From Pedosphaera sp. (GTDB taxonomy: Bacteria; Verrucomicrobiota; Verrucomicrobiia; Limisphaerales; Pedosphaeraceae): a stretch of 53,983 nucleotides of DNA. Of this stretch, positions 52,806 to 53,983 are shown one piece after another (the stretch's first letter is position 1; each line of letters starts with the position of its first letter). The position numbers were made by a program, and so were the translations under genes. The stretch spans positions 1-53,983 of the forward strand of contig JAQGPC010000014.1 of assembly GCA_028293285.1 (NCBI GenBank). Reading direction: 5' to 3'. Below the pieces are notes generated by a model. It saw only the letters and a program-made list of their open reading frames with translations. It made no database searches and was not told the DNA's origin.

Positions 52806-53541
52806 TCTGCAAGCCAAACAGATTCTCAAGCTCTATCGTCCCGGCAACATTGATGCCGCCGATCCTCAAATGGCCGAAGCCCTCGCCGCCATTCCGCGCG
52901 ACCCCGAGCTCGAGCAATGGTTCCAGGAACACTGCGCCAACTATCAGGCCATTCGCGGCAAGCTCAAACAAATCCCGGTCCCCGCCACTCTCAAGCGCAA
53001 GATCCTCCTGAACTACGTCGAACCCCGGCCCCGCATCATCCCCTTGAGCAGCCCCGCGCTGCTGGTATTGGCCGCCGCCGCCATCGTGCTTATCCTCGGA
53101 CTCTCTTGGGCACTGCTTACACCCAAGTATGAACAAACCTTCCCCGCCTATCGCGACCGCATGGCCCTCAGCGCCCAACGCCCCTACAACATGGCCATGA
53201 CCAGCACCGACCCCAACCAAATCCGCGATTACCTCCGCACCCACCAGGGCGATGCCGATTACACCCTCCCGCATGAAATGGAAAAGCTCCCCTCCGTCGG
53301 TTGCGCCACCATGGATTGGCAGGCCCGCAAAGTCTCCATGCTCTGCCTCAAAGGTCGCGACAACAAAGACGTCTTCCTCTTCATCGCCAACCGCGCCACC
53401 ATCCCCAACGCCCCCGCGCCCGGCAAGACCCAGTATCGCAAGGTCCACAAACTCCTCACCGCCAGTTGGACCACCGCCGACCGCGTCTACGTCCTCGCCG
53501 CCCCCGGCGACCAGGCCACCCTCCAGCAATACCTCAACTGA
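52798..53541 (+). CDS. putative membrane anti-sigma factor
   Basis: A 247-residue single-pass membrane protein. An N-terminal cytoplasmic helical part (about 1-80) would hold the sigma; a membrane helix follows (~82-108, LLVLAAAAIVLILGLSWALLT). The outer domain of ~135 residues (YRDRMALSAQRPYNMAMT, then LPSVGCATMDWQARKVSMLC) resembles DUF3379-like anti-sigma outer parts, but I cannot name it firmly. Its ATG overlaps the sigma stop, the classic arrangement of ECF sigma and anti-sigma pairs. The codon use is unusually GC-rich. Confidence 0.72.
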   Translation: MDSLQAKQILKLYRPGNIDAADPQMAEALAAIPRDPELEQWFQEHCANYQAIRGKLKQIPVPATLKRKILLNYVEPRPRIIPLSSPALLVLAAAAIVLILGLSWALLTPKYEQTFPAYRDRMALSAQRPYNMAMTSTDPNQIRDYLRTHQGDADYTLPHEMEKLPSVGCATMDWQARKVSMLCLKGRDNKDVFLFIANRATIPNAPAPGKTQYRKVHKLLTASWTTADRVYVLAAPGDQATLQQYLN

Positions 53542-53589
53542 CCCGCCCCCTCCGCACACGCAACACGTAATACGCAACCTCGCATTTTT

Positions 53590-53629
53590 TTAACTCGAGT
53601 TAACTCCAGTTAAGTCGAGTTAACTCGAG
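53590..53629. repeat. four tandem copies of a 10-base palindromic unit
   Basis: TTAACTCGAG, TTAACTCCAG, TTAAGTCGAG and TTAACTCGAG follow each other without gaps; copies 2 and 3 differ by one base each. Junctions make longer palindromes, such as TTAACTCGAGTTAA (53590-53603). The array lies 48 bases after the anti-sigma gene and is preceded by a T run, so it may act in termination or as a protein-binding array. Confidence 0.85.
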
Positions 53630-53761
53630 ATAGTACCATACACGTATTAATTTCTTGGATTTGGAGCACCAACAGCTTGTCGGCTCGGTGCCATCCCGTA
53701 GCTGGAAACGCCTGTCTCGCGACTGCGGCGATAAGTTTTCAGCCTCTCCCTGTGGTGTCTA

Positions 53762-53840
53762 TTTTGCGAGCTTTGCGTCTATTGCGGCCAATTCTTCGTC
53801 CTACTAATTCGTGCTCATTGGTGCAATTCGTGTCTCTTTG
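53762..53840. repeat. degenerate short-period repeats
   Basis: TTGCG recurs every 9 bases at 53764, 53773 and 53782. Then AATTCGTGCTC, ATTGGTGC and AATTCGTGTCTC follow at 53806-53835. Such degenerate, pyrimidine-biased repeats are common between genes in some Verrucomicrobiota and Acidobacteria; function unknown. Confidence 0.5.
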
Positions 53841-53897
53841 TCTTTTTCAACTCATATCTACTCGCACCTGGTCGTATTAGCTCAATCAAAGGAGCGC

Positions 53898-53915
53898 GGT
53901 CCCGCATGCGGGACC
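53898..53915. repeat. perfect 18-base palindrome
   Basis: GGTCCCGCATGCGGGACC reads the same on both strands. It could be an operator, a terminator core (hairpin of 7 pairs around CATG) or a REP-type unit. Nothing downstream in the window identifies a target gene. Confidence 0.6.
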
Positions 53916-53983
53916 ACTTCAATGCAATCCACGCATCTGCCCCTCGACCGACAGCGGGCCACCGGCAACCCCAAACACTCTCC

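Larger units (their letters stand above)
53542..53983. other. right-hand non-coding region with repeats
   Basis: About 440 bases with no convincing gene. It contains the 10-base tandem repeat at 53590-53629, degenerate 9- to 11-base repeats at 53762-53840 and a perfect 18-base palindrome at 53898-53915. A plus-strand frame at 53677-53880 runs through the repeats and is not protein-like. The next gene, if any, lies beyond the window. Confidence 0.5.

Noticed and set aside
52756-53577. 273-codon Gly/Val-rich minus-strand frame over the anti-sigma gene
   Set aside because: It is the complement of a GC-rich gene; the plus-strand protein has a membrane helix and overlaps the sigma stop in the usual way.
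53677-53880. 67-codon plus-strand frame at the right end
   Set aside because: It runs through degenerate short-period repeats and has no protein-like composition.

Overview
The window reads as chromosome from a free-living Verrucomicrobiota bacterium, most like the Pedosphaera/Limisphaerales group. Three clues support this: three orphan prepilin-like proteins carry an FTLIEL N-terminus and a late FADGH motif; a sigma factor is fused to a membrane anchor and an outer domain; and secreted Ig-like and lamin-tail proteins are abundant. This placement is inferred from protein style, since no rRNA gene is present. I saw no tRNA, CRISPR array, prophage or complete insertion sequence. The only mobile-element trace is the 3' end of a probable IS630-type transposase at the left edge, which cuts into a sensor kinase gene.

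Layout. 0-2.3 kb: transposase remnant and a 5'-truncated PAS histidine kinase. 2.3-5.9 kb (minus): lamin-tail/Ig protein, prepilin-like protein and acid phosphatase, apparently one operon. 6-8.7 kb: MFS transporter and a divergent secreted esterase. 8.8-11 kb: prepilin-like protein followed by the membrane-anchored sigma factor. 11-16 kb (minus): a compact five-gene exporter operon (TetR, FtsX-type permease, ABC ATPase, HlyD-type adaptor, TolC-type channel) with two operator-like inverted repeats at its head. 16-17.8 kb: RibD-like reductase, OsmC protein and a small protein. 18-26.4 kb: signalling and stress genes (PRC-barrel protein, FHA/B-box protein, double-receiver hybrid kinase, DUF2382 lipoprotein, single-domain response regulator, DUF421 membrane protein). 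26.4-29.3 kb: rsmH away from the cell-division cluster, convergent with a Tat-exported gamma-glutamyltransferase-like protein. 29.3-34.3 kb: secreted proteins and two small families of paralogous lipoproteins.

34.4-41.4 kb is a C4-dicarboxylate/TCA block: mdh, a succinate dehydrogenase/fumarate reductase flavoprotein and iron-sulfur subunit on the minus strand; a two-subunit fumarase and a SdhD-like anchor on the plus strand; and a convergent DctA-type transporter. The flavoprotein has Cys where the FAD-linking His is expected and no SdhC gene is visible, so the complex may favour fumarate reduction. 41.5-50.8 kb holds a SET-domain protein, M48 protease, class C beta-lactamase-like hydrolase, rhodanese, secreted TIM-barrel protein, receiver-PAS-PP2C phosphatase, S4 protein, metallophosphoesterase and a DUF1573-cytochrome c fusion. 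50.9-53.5 kb holds another prepilin-like gene divergent from an ECF sigma/anti-sigma pair. The right end is non-coding, with a 10-bp tandem repeat, a perfect 18-bp palindrome and degenerate short-period repeats.

The most promising leads are the atypical succinate/fumarate enzyme, the anchored sigma factor, the repeated pairing of prepilin-like genes with sigma factors, and the gamma-glutamyltransferase-like enzyme with altered substrate-binding motifs.
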